Of a stretch of DNA of 35,110 bases, positions 18,496-28,452 are shown piece after piece (position 1 is the first letter of the stretch; each line of letters opens with the position of its first letter). This DNA is from a virus. The DNA lies in the IMG/VR virus record IMGVR_UViG_3300046002_003616, positions 1 to 35,110 of that record; one strand, written 5' to 3'. A program made the translations under genes and the position numbers. Under the pieces are notes generated by a model that saw nothing but the letters and a program-made list of their open reading frames with translations, did no database searches and was not told the DNA's origin.

Positions 18496-19400
18496 CCGAT
18501 TTTCCTCTCAATAGCGGTCAATCGAGCGTCTAGTTCCTTAATCGCTTCAATGAACAGACCGGCGAAATTGCCATAAGCAACAGTCAATGTCGGATCATTT
18601 TCATCTCCAACAGGCTTGACGACTTCCGGGATGACTTCCGCGACTTCCTGAGCAATGACGCCAATGTTGCGCTCGCCATTATCCAATCGACGATAGCTAA
18701 CTCCGCGGATGCTTGTGACCTTTTTCAAAGCATCCTTGATTGTCGCTATCTCGTCTTTGACCCTGACGTCAGAGTATGCCGTGACATTTCCAGATACTGT
18801 AAAATTACCTGTGGGGACGGCGAACTGCATCGTCCCTTGGGCGCTGTTAATGCCATAGGCAGTAGAGCTTCCGTAAATGTAAGCCCCACTATCTCCGATA
18901 GCCAACTGCATTGTGTTGGAGCCGTTCGCAATTGCGACGTTGCCAGTAATTGTCCCACCAGTAGACTGGAACGCGCCAATAGAATTGGTTGAATGGACGT
19001 TTGTTCCGTCACTGAATATGCTTGCGTGATAGCCTTGCGGGAGAACGACAGTGTCGCCGCCAGAAACAGCCGTCTTGATAGTTACGGAATAGCTTCCGGT
19101 TGTGTTATTCGTAACAACCCAGAAGCCACCGATACCTGCGGGGATAGTGATTGATGCATCTCCAGACAAAGATCCAGTCGCTGTGATGCCAAGGTTCTGA
19201 TATGTATTTACGGCGCTAGGACCATAGCCATTCGGTCCCAGAGTTACGTTGCCGCTTGTAAGCGTAACAGTCGTAAATGCACCTAAAGCCGCATCAATAA
19301 TTGACCAGTTATTATTTACCGGCTGATCCCAAATATTGACGTAGTCGCCGTTTCCGGGCTCTTCCAGGTAAACTTTGTTTGGAGTGTATGACGATGTCAT
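18492..19400 (-). CDS. Tail fibre with S74 peptidase/chaperone domain, 302 aa
   Basis: Fibre protein with a C-terminal intramolecular chaperone (peptidase S74). N-terminal attachment-like part: TPNKVYLEEPGNGDYVNIWD and NNNWSIIDAALGAF. The middle is beta-rich and Thr/Gly-rich. The chaperone starts near residue 208: TAYSDVRVKDEIATIKDAL, with the S-D-x-R-x-K motif whose Ser is the self-cleavage site, then RNIGVIAQEVAEVIPEVV and TVAYGNFAGLFIEAIKEL. After folding the trimer, this domain is cut off. Length and layout are typical. Confidence 0.9.
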   Translation of the reverse strand: MTSSYTPNKVYLEEPGNGDYVNIWDQPVNNNWSIIDAALGAFTTVTLTSGNVTLGPNGYGPSAVNTYQNLGITATGSLSGDASITIPAGIGGFWVVTNNTTGSYSVTIKTAVSGGDTVVLPQGYHASIFSDGTNVHSTNSIGAFQSTGGTITGNVAIANGSNTMQLAIGDSGAYIYGSSTAYGINSAQGTMQFAVPTGNFTVSGNVTAYSDVRVKDEIATIKDALKKVTSIRGVSYRRLDNGERNIGVIAQEVAEVIPEVVKPVGDENDPTLTVAYGNFAGLFIEAIKELDARLTAIERKIG

Positions 19401-19410
19401 TTCTTTATTC

Positions 19411-21432
19411 CTATTTTACCTGATCAAGAGCCTGAACGATATGTTCGTCGGGCACATCCATGAGCGGCTTTGTCTCATGGGCAATTTCATTGAATGCCCG
19501 TCTAGCCGCTCTCTCTAATTTGTTTAGACGCTTGGCCGGGTAATCGCGTTTATCAACACGGCCACCCGACTTGCGTTCTGTTCTTTCTTCGGATTTCTGT
19601 TCTTCGCCTGTCACTTTACCTACCGCGTCAATGTAAGCCTGCGCCGCAGCGCGTATTCTCTGCTCGCCTATTTCAGCCGGGGCCATGCCAACTTTTGCGT
19701 TGTATATGGCTTTCTGGAGATTTGCAGCCGCTCTAGCCGTCAACGGAGAAGACAGCGCTTTGGCCATCATGAAGTTGGCGGGAATAGACGCCGCCGCACC
19801 AGCCGCCGCATGCGGGAAGAACGGAGCGGCAAGTATCGTGGTGAACAACTGGGCCGCCTGTTGGACATTCGCTGTCTTGGAGACGTTTGTATACTGGCCA
19901 AGTTCTTTAAATTTGGACGATACCGTATTGATGTCCTCTAAAGCGTCTCTGACCGCATTGCCTTTTGGGCCAAACATTACGTCTTTGCCCATATCCGACA
20001 TTTTAGCGTAACCGGTAATAAACCGATCCGGGGAGAAATTGCCTTCCGGAGCCCTGCCAAGCGTTTCCACCAACCCAGACGTTACATGCTCCCAATCATG
20101 GGGCGGGATCGTCCTACGAGCTAGGATTAGGGCGTTTATATCACCCTTTGTCCCGGCCTGAGCCATGCGCTGAATGCGACCAAGAACCTGCTCAGGCGCG
20201 ACGTCACCTTCCAAGCCGACGATCTTAGCCAGTTTTTCACGGCGTTCGGCTACGGCTTTGGCCATGCTGTTGGCGCGATTAAATAGCTGTTGGGCGCGAG
20301 GTCCACCTGAAGCCATGACAGACGCCTGCAAATCATTTGTCAGGGCGCCATAGATAGACTTAAGCTCAGCCTTGCTAGTATTGGCCGGAAGCAAACCAGT
20401 GTCCAGCATTTCGCCAATGGTCGTGCGAAGGTTTTTGATGCCTTCATACGTCAAGCCATTCGGATTGGTCGCCGGGCCAATAGCCAGATTAATCGCTTCG
20501 CTTTTCCCCGGATCAAGGTCAGAAGCCAATCGCCTATCGGTGAGTTCCTGAACCGTCTTCGATAGATTTTGGAGAGGCGTTTTAGCCTCCGGATTTACAT
20601 GGCGGCCGACATCATCATAGGCGTCCCGCAGCATTGTTTGGGATTTGCCCTTCATCCAGTCAGTGATGCCGGATTTAGCCGCCGTTCCAGCCGTCGGAGC
20701 CGTTCCGGCGCCAAGGACATTATGGACGTCTTCCATTGCTTGGCCCATTTGGCCAACAGCTTTCTGAGACGCCTCAGTGACTGCCCCACCGCCGATGGGG
20801 ATAGCCTTTGATACCTGCGCCATAGCCTTCGGGACGCCGCTTTCAGAAGCGACGAAGTAGGGAAGGTCAACGCCAATCCGTTTGCCGGCCTCTAGCGTCT
20901 GAGCCATTTTCGGAGCAACAGCCGCCGCAGGAGACGCCATTACAGCGCCGGCAAATCGAGCGTAAGGCTCAGCCGCCGTTCCCTCAGTCATTTGCCCAGC
21001 AGCCTCAGAACCAACCGCAGGCAATACCGTCCGGCTCATAATCTGGGCTGGCGTTTTACCCGCTCCTGGCATAGCGGCAAATTCACCAACCGTTTCGGCA
21101 AACTTGCCCGGAAGCGTCTTACTCTCTTCGGACAAAGCCCGAACCGCCGGCTTGGCCATTTCTGTGGTTTCAGCCGACGTCGGAAACTTTATCAGAGGAT
21201 GTTCCGGCGTCTTGATGCCGATATACGGTTCAACAGCGCGGGCTACCGATTGGATATCACCGATGATGCCAGGAGCCGCAGCAACGCCCTTGGCTAGACC
21301 ACGGCCAAACCCAGCCGCAGCCTCAACATAAGGATCTGGTTCCTCATCCCACTGAATATCGGAAGGAGGAGCCTTGCTTTCCGATTTTGGGGCTTCCTCG
21401 TCCCAAACGACGTCTTTAGGATCAATCGGCAT
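19411..21432 (-). CDS. Internal virion/DNA-ejection protein, 673 aa
   Basis: Not assigned to a named family. The ATG at 21432 overlaps the end of the 1968-aa gene by 11 bp; a longer start at 21474 would run deep into it. The N-terminus carries two WDEE repeats (DVVWDEEAP and DIQWDEEPD), a pattern seen at starts of short-tailed phage ejection proteins. The rest is long, Ala-rich helix with a hydrophobic patch near the end (TTILAAPFFPHAAAGAAASI). It lies between the giant virion protein and fibre genes, as ejection proteins do. It probably travels with DNA and lines the trans-envelope channel; that is inference. Confidence 0.72.
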   Translation of the reverse strand: MPIDPKDVVWDEEAPKSESKAPPSDIQWDEEPDPYVEAAAGFGRGLAKGVAAAPGIIGDIQSVARAVEPYIGIKTPEHPLIKFPTSAETTEMAKPAVRALSEESKTLPGKFAETVGEFAAMPGAGKTPAQIMSRTVLPAVGSEAAGQMTEGTAAEPYARFAGAVMASPAAAVAPKMAQTLEAGKRIGVDLPYFVASESGVPKAMAQVSKAIPIGGGAVTEASQKAVGQMGQAMEDVHNVLGAGTAPTAGTAAKSGITDWMKGKSQTMLRDAYDDVGRHVNPEAKTPLQNLSKTVQELTDRRLASDLDPGKSEAINLAIGPATNPNGLTYEGIKNLRTTIGEMLDTGLLPANTSKAELKSIYGALTNDLQASVMASGGPRAQQLFNRANSMAKAVAERREKLAKIVGLEGDVAPEQVLGRIQRMAQAGTKGDINALILARRTIPPHDWEHVTSGLVETLGRAPEGNFSPDRFITGYAKMSDMGKDVMFGPKGNAVRDALEDINTVSSKFKELGQYTNVSKTANVQQAAQLFTTILAAPFFPHAAAGAAASIPANFMMAKALSSPLTARAAANLQKAIYNAKVGMAPAEIGEQRIRAAAQAYIDAVGKVTGEEQKSEERTERKSGGRVDKRDYPAKRLNKLERAARRAFNEIAHETKPLMDVPDEHIVQALDQVK

Positions 21433-24400
21433 AATCAACAGTCCCATCCGAGTATTCAACGACAGGGCGGCCATTAGACTTGCCGCGCCTTACAATCGTG
21501 CGGTCCTTGGAAACAGTCTTTTCTTCTTTTCCAATTTGGCCAGCCTTATGCTCAGCTTCCTTGCGCATGTAAGACTGGACAGGATGAGCTTGACCCCACT
21601 TGGCCATGTGCGCTTGGAAGTTGGCGTCTAAGCCACCATGCGCGGCGCGATAACGCTCCTGCTCTTCGGCCTGCGCCATGAGCTTTTGCTGTAGAGCTTG
21701 CTGTTTCTGAAGGACGCCCATGTTGTATTCACGGGTCCGGCTGACGTTGAACGTAGTGTCTTTCAGGAAGCTGATATCCGCATTCGAAATGCCGGCGCCG
21801 AGCTTACCGCCAGTGGCCGCAAGGATAAGCTTATTACCCTCCGCCCCAAGCCGTTCCGCCTGACCCAATGCCTCAGTATCAACCTGCGGTAGAATTTTCT
21901 TCAGACCGGGGAAATACTGCTCAGCTTCGGCAGTTCCGCTCTTAATCGCGTTAAGATATGGAGCGGCAATACCAAAGTCGACCTTCGGGTTTTTAATGAT
22001 GCTTTCAATCTCAGTCAGATTTTGCTGCATATCTCCGGCAGCCGCCGCGGATGCTTGGCCCTGATTGTAAAGATCCATCGGAGAACCTTCGCCAACCTTT
22101 TCGGTCAGAGATTTCCGCTTGGCTTCTACAATCTTTTCGCGGCGTTCCATCGCCTTGTCGGCGCGATCTTCAAACTGTTTCGCGTCTTCAGGAATGCCGA
22201 GTTCAGCAGCCTGTTTGGCTTTTTGACGGTTTGCCTGAATTTCCTGCTCTATGCGAGAAATCTCAGTGTCATACTGATCAGCGACAGGCTTAGTGGCCGC
22301 AGTTTTTTCGCCTTCAACCGGGATCGTCGGAGAAACCGCCGTAGGTGCTTCTTCCACAATCTTTGGAGCCTCTGGAGCTGTAGGCATAGCGGCCGTCGGA
22401 GGAGCAGTTTCATCAGCCGCCGCAGGCTTGCCACCCGCAGGGGAGCCACCAAGCAGTTCACGGCGAGCCCTTGCCTTGCGCATAAGCTCTTCAAGCTCAA
22501 AATTGCGCTTCTGCATCTCGCTCATGATGTTGGCGGCCTGAAGCTTCTTCATCTCCTCATTAGCCCGCATGGACTGAGAAGCCTGTAAAGCCTCAATACC
22601 CTGAAGCGAACCTTCGCCAAAAGCTCCAAGCGGGCTACGATTACGCGAAGCCGCCATCCCGGCGCCAGTCGCCATCAGATACATGGCGAGGTCACGGTTC
22701 ATGAGAGGCTTCATGCCGAACAGGCCACCCTGTCCGTCGTTGTCTCCGCCAAGCATTTTGCGCAGACCGCCAAAGCCGTCGGTGTCACCACCTTCGTCGC
22801 CACGATCCGTAGCTACAACGTGATCACCGCCAGCGGATCCTTTGTAATTCCCAAAGGCTCCAAAATCTCCTTTTAAAGCGGCTTCAGTCAACGCCCGGCG
22901 CTTGCCATAACCAAGCATGCCTTCAGGATGACCGGACTTGTAGCCTGCCGGACGCTCATAAGCGCCGTGGGCCTGCATGATGTCCTCAAGTGACGGGTTC
23001 TCGCCCTCAACATAGCGATGTTCAGGACGGCCTCTAAACTCCTTCAGACCAAAACCAAGCTGCTCTTTGAAGTCAGAAGCCTTGTCAGCAAGGGCCTTAC
23101 GAAGGGCGTCAGCCCTCTCTAGACGATGGCCAAACAGGCCGTAACCTGTTCCTTGATCATGAACCGCTGTCGGGTCAAAGGCGCTTTCAGCAGCCGCCGC
23201 AGGAACCAGAACGCTGGCCTCAGCCGGGGTCGCTCCATATTCGCCTGTCAGGATGTCCCAAGCTTCTTTGGCCCGGCCACCGCCTTCATAACCATGACGA
23301 ACCGCGCCGCCATGCGAGAAGCCAAGGAGATCGCCAAGATCACCGATATCCGGTCCTTGGAGATAGCCGGCGTCTTTGCCGCCAAACAGGTCATTTAACA
23401 GACCCTCAAACGGATTATCGCTTTCGCCAGCATCTTTAGCGGCTACACCCTTCACCGGGCCAAAGCCAGCGGATTTTTCCGCAATAACCTTATGACCCGG
23501 AGCCGGCTGGCCAACCGCCGTGGTTTTCACCATCGGGTGGCGCCCATCCTTTATCTCCGTAACCTTGTCCATTTCAGAGGTAGGTTCAGGGATAGACGGA
23601 GGAACATCGCCAAATCCCATCGGCTTGGCATTGCCCATCGGGGTCTGGACGTCGGTTCCAGCAACATTCAGCGGCGGAGACGTCGTTCCCGGAGTTCCTG
23701 GATCAGCCAGCGCCGGAAGCCCAGCGGCCTGACCGATTGTAAGGTCCATATCACCGGGACCGATATTGCGGCCAGCAAGACCTACACCCGGCATCGGCTC
23801 AACCGGATATTGATCTTTCATGTCCTTCATGGCCATCGGGCCACCGGACAGATCAAGCCCCTTACCAAAACTATCCTGAAGCGGGGGAGTTGTGGACGGG
23901 ATTGGTTTGCCAAACTTCCCATAGCCGCCAGCAAGAACAGACGGATCGCCGGGGCCATAAGGCTGGGCCGGTTTCAGATTGGAGAAGTAATCACCCTTCG
24001 GCCGGTCGGAAGCGACAGCCGTGCGAGACGGATTGTAGAAAATCTGCTGGCCAACGCGAACCGACGACGGGTCATTTAGGCCCTGACGCTCCCAAGGCTT
24101 GAAACGACCATGACGGCGCTGGCTAACAATGTCAGGGTTCATGAAGTGAGTGGCGCCGTGGGTCGGATCTTCAACCTCATTGGCTTTAATCTTTGACCAA
24201 TAATCAGCAAGCTCACGAACCTTCGGATCATTCGGGCTCATCGTGCGAGGATCACGCGATGTTCCTCGATTGCTGGGGTTCATCGGCTCATACTGACGAC
24301 GCGCAGCCATAACCTGCGACGGCGTCTCGCCATAGGTTCCGGCTTTCACACGGTTCCAAATGGAATGCAGGACTTCCTGCGGATGCATGACGTCTTCTTT

Positions 24401-27328
24401 GATGGCCAGTGCAGCGGCGCGAGCGCCTTCTTCAGTGTCTTGGAATTTACCCCAAAGACCTTTTCGGCCACCCTGCGCGTATCCATCACGAACCGCGCCG
24501 CCGTCAGCTTTATATTGAGGCTGGCTTTTGGAGAACGGATTGACATAGAATGAGGGCGACGAATAACCAGACACAGGAACCATAAATTTAAGGCCCTGCG
24601 GCGTCAGCATATCCGTCATCTGGTAAATATAATTAGACGGCGTAGCTGTCAGGTTTGGATATTTGTTTTTGAGATTGGCAAGATCAAGTTGGTTCTGAAG
24701 ATTTGCCTTCTCAACTTCATCCGCCGTAGCGTCAATTTGAGCTTGCGTCGGAACCTTTGCCGGTGGCGTTCCTGCGTAATTAGCGGATGCGCTGGCAATT
24801 GACGGCAAACCAAATTCTTGCGGCGTCAACTGACGCGGACCTATGTTTTGAGACGCACGAAGCAGAAGATTGTTATATTCCGGGCTTCCCGTATTTACGG
24901 CCGTCCAAGGCATACGGAAATTAGCAAGTGACTGAGGAATTTGGCGACCAAGACCACCCGGACCAAATGCCTGCTGGACGTTAATGCCAGTGTTGATCGG
25001 CGTATTAAAAGCGCCGACGCCAGCCGGAAGTCCATTGATTTGACCAGTCCCATAAGGATTAGTGATCGGTCCAAGTTGAGATCCAGTGATATTACCAAAA
25101 GCGGCTAACCCGCCACCATCGGCTTTTTCAACACGTCCACCATCGGCAAATAGTCCACCGAACATCTTCCCAATGCCGCCAAGGAAATCACCGTTGCCGG
25201 CATCAACCGGAGCAGCAACTTCCGGAGCAGAAGGCGCAGCCGTGCCACCGGAGAAAATATCGCTTACACCAGAGGTAAGTTTGTCAAAGAAACCCGGTTC
25301 TTTGGTTGCCTCTCCCTTGGCTGTGTCAGATTTGGCTTCACCGCCCCCGATACTGGCCGAAGCTTCAGACTTACCTTTGCCTCCAAGCTTAGGCATGGAT
25401 GGGGCGCCACCGCCTCCGCCACCACCGCCGCCACTAGATCCCTTAGCGGCGCCCGGAAGACCCGGAACATATCCAAGATCAGGCGTCTGAGGCTTATGCG
25501 TCGGAATATCCTGAACCGGAAGAATAGCGGACGCGACTTTTGGATTAGACAGAAGACCATATGGAGGCTTCTTCGACATTTCGAGGAAGTCTGACTGATC
25601 AGGCAGCATACCGCCATCGGCGCGTTCTTCGCGCTTGTGGTGTTTTACTTCAAAAGGCTCAAGCTCTTCTTCCTCAAGCCGAACGCCAGGGGAAACCCAA
25701 CGCTGTCCAATCTTCTGATATTCTTCGTATGGAGTGAATAAATCTCCCAACCCACCAGCCGACGAAGATGATGGAGGCGGGAAATTGGGATTTGTCTGGT
25801 AGGCAACCGATGAAAGATCAGTAATGCCAGTTTCTGGCGCCGCTTCACCTGTGTAGGTGTAAATCGGAACCATTTTCTGCTGGCTTGCGCCACCATCTGC
25901 CCGCTCTTGACGGTCCATTTTAATGCCAAGCAATCCGCCGAGATCAATTGCCTCGTCAGGATTTCTAGCCGCTACGTCCTGAGCCATAGGTCCAAGGCGC
26001 TTCGGAGGCATAGGCTCGCCAGTTTCCTTAGCGCGCTTTACGTCAGACTTATAGTCATACGCATAGATCGGATCGCCAGTTTCGGGATCTTCGCCAACTC
26101 GATCAATATTGGTCTTAGCCCGTTCATCCGAAAATAATCCAAGGCCGCCGATAAGGCTCATAATCGAACCTAGTGACGAACCTATGCTACTTCCGCCACT
26201 TTGCTGCTGATTAGACGAACCATAGCCAAATCCAGACGTATTTGTCGTTCCGCCAAGACCCGGCGCAAGACCACCAAGCCCAGCCATAAATGCGGTCTGC
26301 ATATACGGGTAGGACTGCGCAGCCATCCAGTTGCTGTAGTTCTGATTAAGCTGCTGCTGATCAAGCTGCTGTTGAAGCTGGCCAGTTCCAAGCAATGCCT
26401 GAAGGCCCTGAAGCTTAGCTTGCTGGGCCTGCGTTCCAAGCTGGGCAGTCGAATAAGCAGCCTGTTGGGCAGCCTGAATAGCCTGTTGCTGTTGCTGATT
26501 ATATTGGGCAAGAGCCTGCGCATACTGCTGCTGGCGAGCCTGAAGGCCCTGTCCCTGCTGCTGCTGGAACATAGCATTTGCGCGAGCAGCTTCGGAAGCA
26601 GCAACACCAAGACCCTGCTGCTGCTGTTGCTGAAAAGCCGCAAGAGCGTTTTGATAGCCCTGCTGCCTCAAATTGCCGAGAACTTGGTTCTGCGAAAGGT
26701 TCTGCTGGCCAGCAAGCATAGCGCGGGCCGCGCCGCTTCTATCGCCGCCAAATGCTCCAGAACGGATAGCCTCCGCCTGCTGCTGTTGCATTTGCTGAGC
26801 ATTTTGCTGCTCAATAGCTGCCTGAGTAGCGTTGATAACCTGTTGCTGGTAGGGGTTATAATACTGGTTTACAGCATCGGCGCTGTAAGTAAGCGGAGCA
26901 GTTTCCAGATATTTCTGGAGACGAGGATCATAATACTGGGCGACATTTGCTTGGCTATATGTGACAGGAAGGTTGTTCACCGCTTCCTGCATATACGGGT
27001 TAGCGTATTGCTGAACGGCAGCCTGCGAAAAGTTTGACGGCGACGACAGATTGTATGCTTGGGCGGCTAGATTTGTCGCTTGATCAATGTAGGGCTGGGC
27101 GGCCCCTACAGCTTCACGAGCGCCCTGCATGGCCGCAAGCTGATCCTGCGTAAAACCAGCAAGCGTCTGTCCAGTGTAAGGTTGATATGGAATGGCGCCA
27201 ACATTCGACCCAGCCTGCAAAACAGACATGAGGTAGTTATAGGCCATGGGGTCCGGCGAATACGTCGAAGTCGTATTCTGGAAGCCAAACTGATTGCCGC
27301 TTGAAGATGTTCCGCCACCGCCGCCCAT
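21422..27328 (-). CDS. Giant multi-domain virion protein, 1968 aa, with internal S74-like and lysozyme-like domains
   Basis: AAGGAAT precedes the ATG. Parts in order: a Gln/Ala-rich coiled region (about 100-340), an S74-like chaperone segment (about 396-470; FSDERAKTNIDRVGE, LGPMAQDVAARNPDEA), linkers carrying ADGG-type motifs near 475, 570, 733, 942 and 1340 (such as KADGGAVRDGYAQGG and SHGGAVRHGYEGGGR), a tail-lysozyme-like domain (about 1353-1480; TPAEASVLVPAAAAESAFDP, with a likely catalytic Glu, and GTGYGLFGHRLERA), and a helical C-terminus with ISNADISFLKDTTFNVSRTR. This looks like a fused peptidoglycan-cutting ejection protein. An S74-like unit in mid-protein is unusual. Confidence 0.8.
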   Translation of the reverse strand: MGGGGGTSSSGNQFGFQNTTSTYSPDPMAYNYLMSVLQAGSNVGAIPYQPYTGQTLAGFTQDQLAAMQGAREAVGAAQPYIDQATNLAAQAYNLSSPSNFSQAAVQQYANPYMQEAVNNLPVTYSQANVAQYYDPRLQKYLETAPLTYSADAVNQYYNPYQQQVINATQAAIEQQNAQQMQQQQAEAIRSGAFGGDRSGAARAMLAGQQNLSQNQVLGNLRQQGYQNALAAFQQQQQQGLGVAASEAARANAMFQQQQGQGLQARQQQYAQALAQYNQQQQQAIQAAQQAAYSTAQLGTQAQQAKLQGLQALLGTGQLQQQLDQQQLNQNYSNWMAAQSYPYMQTAFMAGLGGLAPGLGGTTNTSGFGYGSSNQQQSGGSSIGSSLGSIMSLIGGLGLFSDERAKTNIDRVGEDPETGDPIYAYDYKSDVKRAKETGEPMPPKRLGPMAQDVAARNPDEAIDLGGLLGIKMDRQERADGGASQQKMVPIYTYTGEAAPETGITDLSSVAYQTNPNFPPPSSSSAGGLGDLFTPYEEYQKIGQRWVSPGVRLEEEELEPFEVKHHKREERADGGMLPDQSDFLEMSKKPPYGLLSNPKVASAILPVQDIPTHKPQTPDLGYVPGLPGAAKGSSGGGGGGGGGAPSMPKLGGKGKSEASASIGGGEAKSDTAKGEATKEPGFFDKLTSGVSDIFSGGTAAPSAPEVAAPVDAGNGDFLGGIGKMFGGLFADGGRVEKADGGGLAAFGNITGSQLGPITNPYGTGQINGLPAGVGAFNTPINTGINVQQAFGPGGLGRQIPQSLANFRMPWTAVNTGSPEYNNLLLRASQNIGPRQLTPQEFGLPSIASASANYAGTPPAKVPTQAQIDATADEVEKANLQNQLDLANLKNKYPNLTATPSNYIYQMTDMLTPQGLKFMVPVSGYSSPSFYVNPFSKSQPQYKADGGAVRDGYAQGGRKGLWGKFQDTEEGARAAALAIKEDVMHPQEVLHSIWNRVKAGTYGETPSQVMAARRQYEPMNPSNRGTSRDPRTMSPNDPKVRELADYWSKIKANEVEDPTHGATHFMNPDIVSQRRHGRFKPWERQGLNDPSSVRVGQQIFYNPSRTAVASDRPKGDYFSNLKPAQPYGPGDPSVLAGGYGKFGKPIPSTTPPLQDSFGKGLDLSGGPMAMKDMKDQYPVEPMPGVGLAGRNIGPGDMDLTIGQAAGLPALADPGTPGTTSPPLNVAGTDVQTPMGNAKPMGFGDVPPSIPEPTSEMDKVTEIKDGRHPMVKTTAVGQPAPGHKVIAEKSAGFGPVKGVAAKDAGESDNPFEGLLNDLFGGKDAGYLQGPDIGDLGDLLGFSHGGAVRHGYEGGGRAKEAWDILTGEYGATPAEASVLVPAAAAESAFDPTAVHDQGTGYGLFGHRLERADALRKALADKASDFKEQLGFGLKEFRGRPEHRYVEGENPSLEDIMQAHGAYERPAGYKSGHPEGMLGYGKRRALTEAALKGDFGAFGNYKGSAGGDHVVATDRGDEGGDTDGFGGLRKMLGGDNDGQGGLFGMKPLMNRDLAMYLMATGAGMAASRNRSPLGAFGEGSLQGIEALQASQSMRANEEMKKLQAANIMSEMQKRNFELEELMRKARARRELLGGSPAGGKPAAADETAPPTAAMPTAPEAPKIVEEAPTAVSPTIPVEGEKTAATKPVADQYDTEISRIEQEIQANRQKAKQAAELGIPEDAKQFEDRADKAMERREKIVEAKRKSLTEKVGEGSPMDLYNQGQASAAAAGDMQQNLTEIESIIKNPKVDFGIAAPYLNAIKSGTAEAEQYFPGLKKILPQVDTEALGQAERLGAEGNKLILAATGGKLGAGISNADISFLKDTTFNVSRTREYNMGVLQKQQALQQKLMAQAEEQERYRAAHGGLDANFQAHMAKWGQAHPVQSYMRKEAEHKAGQIGKEEKTVSKDRTIVRRGKSNGRPVVEYSDGTVDYAD

Positions 27329-27341
27329 GGTCTATTCCTTA

Positions 27342-27812
27342 CTATATCTTGGCTTTCTCGTTATACGAGAAAAATGCGCCTCTTAGATTAAACTGCCGTT
27401 TATACAGGTTAATCTTGGCTTCCGTTCGTTCGCTGGACCAGACGCCTATTCTAAGCTCTAGATCCAAAACCTTTGCCGCTTTCTTGGCAAAAATCATTAG
27501 CTGCTTTGCTAAATCCGACTTTCTGTTTTCTTTATCGACATACAAAGACAATTCCTGAAGATGATAATCTTCGTTGAACCATCCTTGCTGGACAACCAAA
27601 ACAAGAGCGCCTTTTAGCTTTTCACCTACATCTCCAACGACGCCAATTATGCCGCCATTTTTGTTGTAATGCAGGGCGAGGATAGATAAAATCTTGTCCT
27701 CACTAAATCTTGATACATCGTTTTCTACTAAATACTCACGAAACAAACGCATAATCTCAGGGATATCCTCCGGCTCCGCCAAGCGGACGTCCGGGCATTC
27801 TTTAAACTCCAT
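27342..27812 (-). CDS. GNAT-family acetyltransferase, 156 aa
   Basis: Transfers acetyl from acetyl-CoA to an unknown amine. The N-terminus VRLAEPEDIPEIMRLFREYL is the usual first strand-helix. GGIIGVVGDVG, LQELSLYVDKENRKSDLAK (the strand 4 to helix 3 step, with R/K-x-x-G-x-A-like region degenerate here) and LRIGVWSSERTEAKINLYKR follow. The ending is FNLRGAFFSY. AGGAAAA precedes the ATG, with a perfect inverted repeat upstream. Such enzymes are often found among phage virion genes. Whether it modifies a phage or host protein is unknown. Confidence 0.85.
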   Translation of the reverse strand: MEFKECPDVRLAEPEDIPEIMRLFREYLVENDVSRFSEDKILSILALHYNKNGGIIGVVGDVGEKLKGALVLVVQQGWFNEDYHLQELSLYVDKENRKSDLAKQLMIFAKKAAKVLDLELRIGVWSSERTEAKINLYKRQFNLRGAFFSYNEKAKI

Positions 27813-27823
27813 GATTTTTTCCT

Positions 27824-27840
27824 ATTGACGGCGCGTCAAT
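27824..27840 (-). repeat. Perfect inverted repeat before the GNAT gene
   Basis: ATTGACG and CGTCAAT are exact reverse complements around GCG. It lies between the stop of the 27845-28444 gene and the AGGAAAA ribosome-binding site of the GNAT gene. No T tract follows on either strand, so a terminator is unlikely; translation control or processing is possible. Confidence 0.45.
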
Positions 27841-27844
27841 GCGG

Positions 27845-28444
27845 TTAGTCGCGGGCTGGGCCTGGTAGTTTGGCCAGCTTCTTTCTCAAAGCGCGTCTTT
27901 GAGAAACTACAAAGGCGTCCAGAACGGCATGGCCTTTATCCATGTCGCCTTCGCCAATCTCTGCCACCTGATCGGGATGGATGATATATTCTCCGCCAGC
28001 CACAATGACCGGAACTAAAGCGTCACCCTCATGATAGGGGCCTTTTATTCCGTATTTGTCTTTGAGCTTTTGGGCATGCTGTAATGCCACTGCGGACCCG
28101 CCGGAACTTTTCCCGGAAAGGCTTCCGTCCAGCAGCATCTTTTCGATAACGCGATTTCCCGCAAGCGTATTACCTTCTCCGAGCCCGCTGACGATATCAG
28201 CAGGGAGAACGTAAGCCCCGCTATAAACATGCACAGGCAGACGATCAGTCCTTCCCGGAATAGCGACGTTAATCGGGCCATGATGCACGATCCTTTTCTT
28301 CGCCGCCCTGCCGCCCGCGTCCCGGTATTTTCTAGCCGTATCCAGAGCAGCGGCAACCGCTTGACGCTGTGGGTAGCCAGCATGCTTCATTTCACGGATA
28401 TTCTGAGAAATGACGATATCGCTTTTGCCGGGCTTGAGAGGCAT
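27845..28444 (-). CDS. Conserved phage structural-region protein, 199 aa
   Basis: The start MPLKPGKSDIVISQNIREMK, then HAGYPQRQAVAAAL, is the familiar opening of a phage protein seen next to virion genes; it sets ATG 28444 as start rather than the GTG at 28456, which overlaps the preceding stop (GTGA). The middle holds ARKYRDAGGRAAKKR, a proline/histidine strand (HHGPINVAIPGRTDRLPVHV), and GSGAYVLP-like turns (YSGAYVLPADIVSGLGEGN), as in capsid-associated proteins; the end has VIVAGGEYIIHPDQV. No catalytic motif is clear. The role in the particle is inferred from position. Confidence 0.78.
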   Translation of the reverse strand: MPLKPGKSDIVISQNIREMKHAGYPQRQAVAAALDTARKYRDAGGRAAKKRIVHHGPINVAIPGRTDRLPVHVYSGAYVLPADIVSGLGEGNTLAGNRVIEKMLLDGSLSGKSSGGSAVALQHAQKLKDKYGIKGPYHEGDALVPVIVAGGEYIIHPDQVAEIGEGDMDKGHAVLDAFVVSQRRALRKKLAKLPGPARD

Positions 28445-28452
28445 ATCATTTC

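Noticed and set aside
22022-22588. 188-codon plus-strand frame inside the giant virion gene
   Set aside because: Antisense shadow; the minus strand carries the coiled C-terminal part of the virion protein and there is no start signal.
26201-27037. 278-codon plus-strand frame rich in Leu and Ser
   Set aside because: It is the antisense of the Gln/Ala-rich repeat region of the giant virion gene; CAG/CTG-type codons read as Leu-rich shadow.
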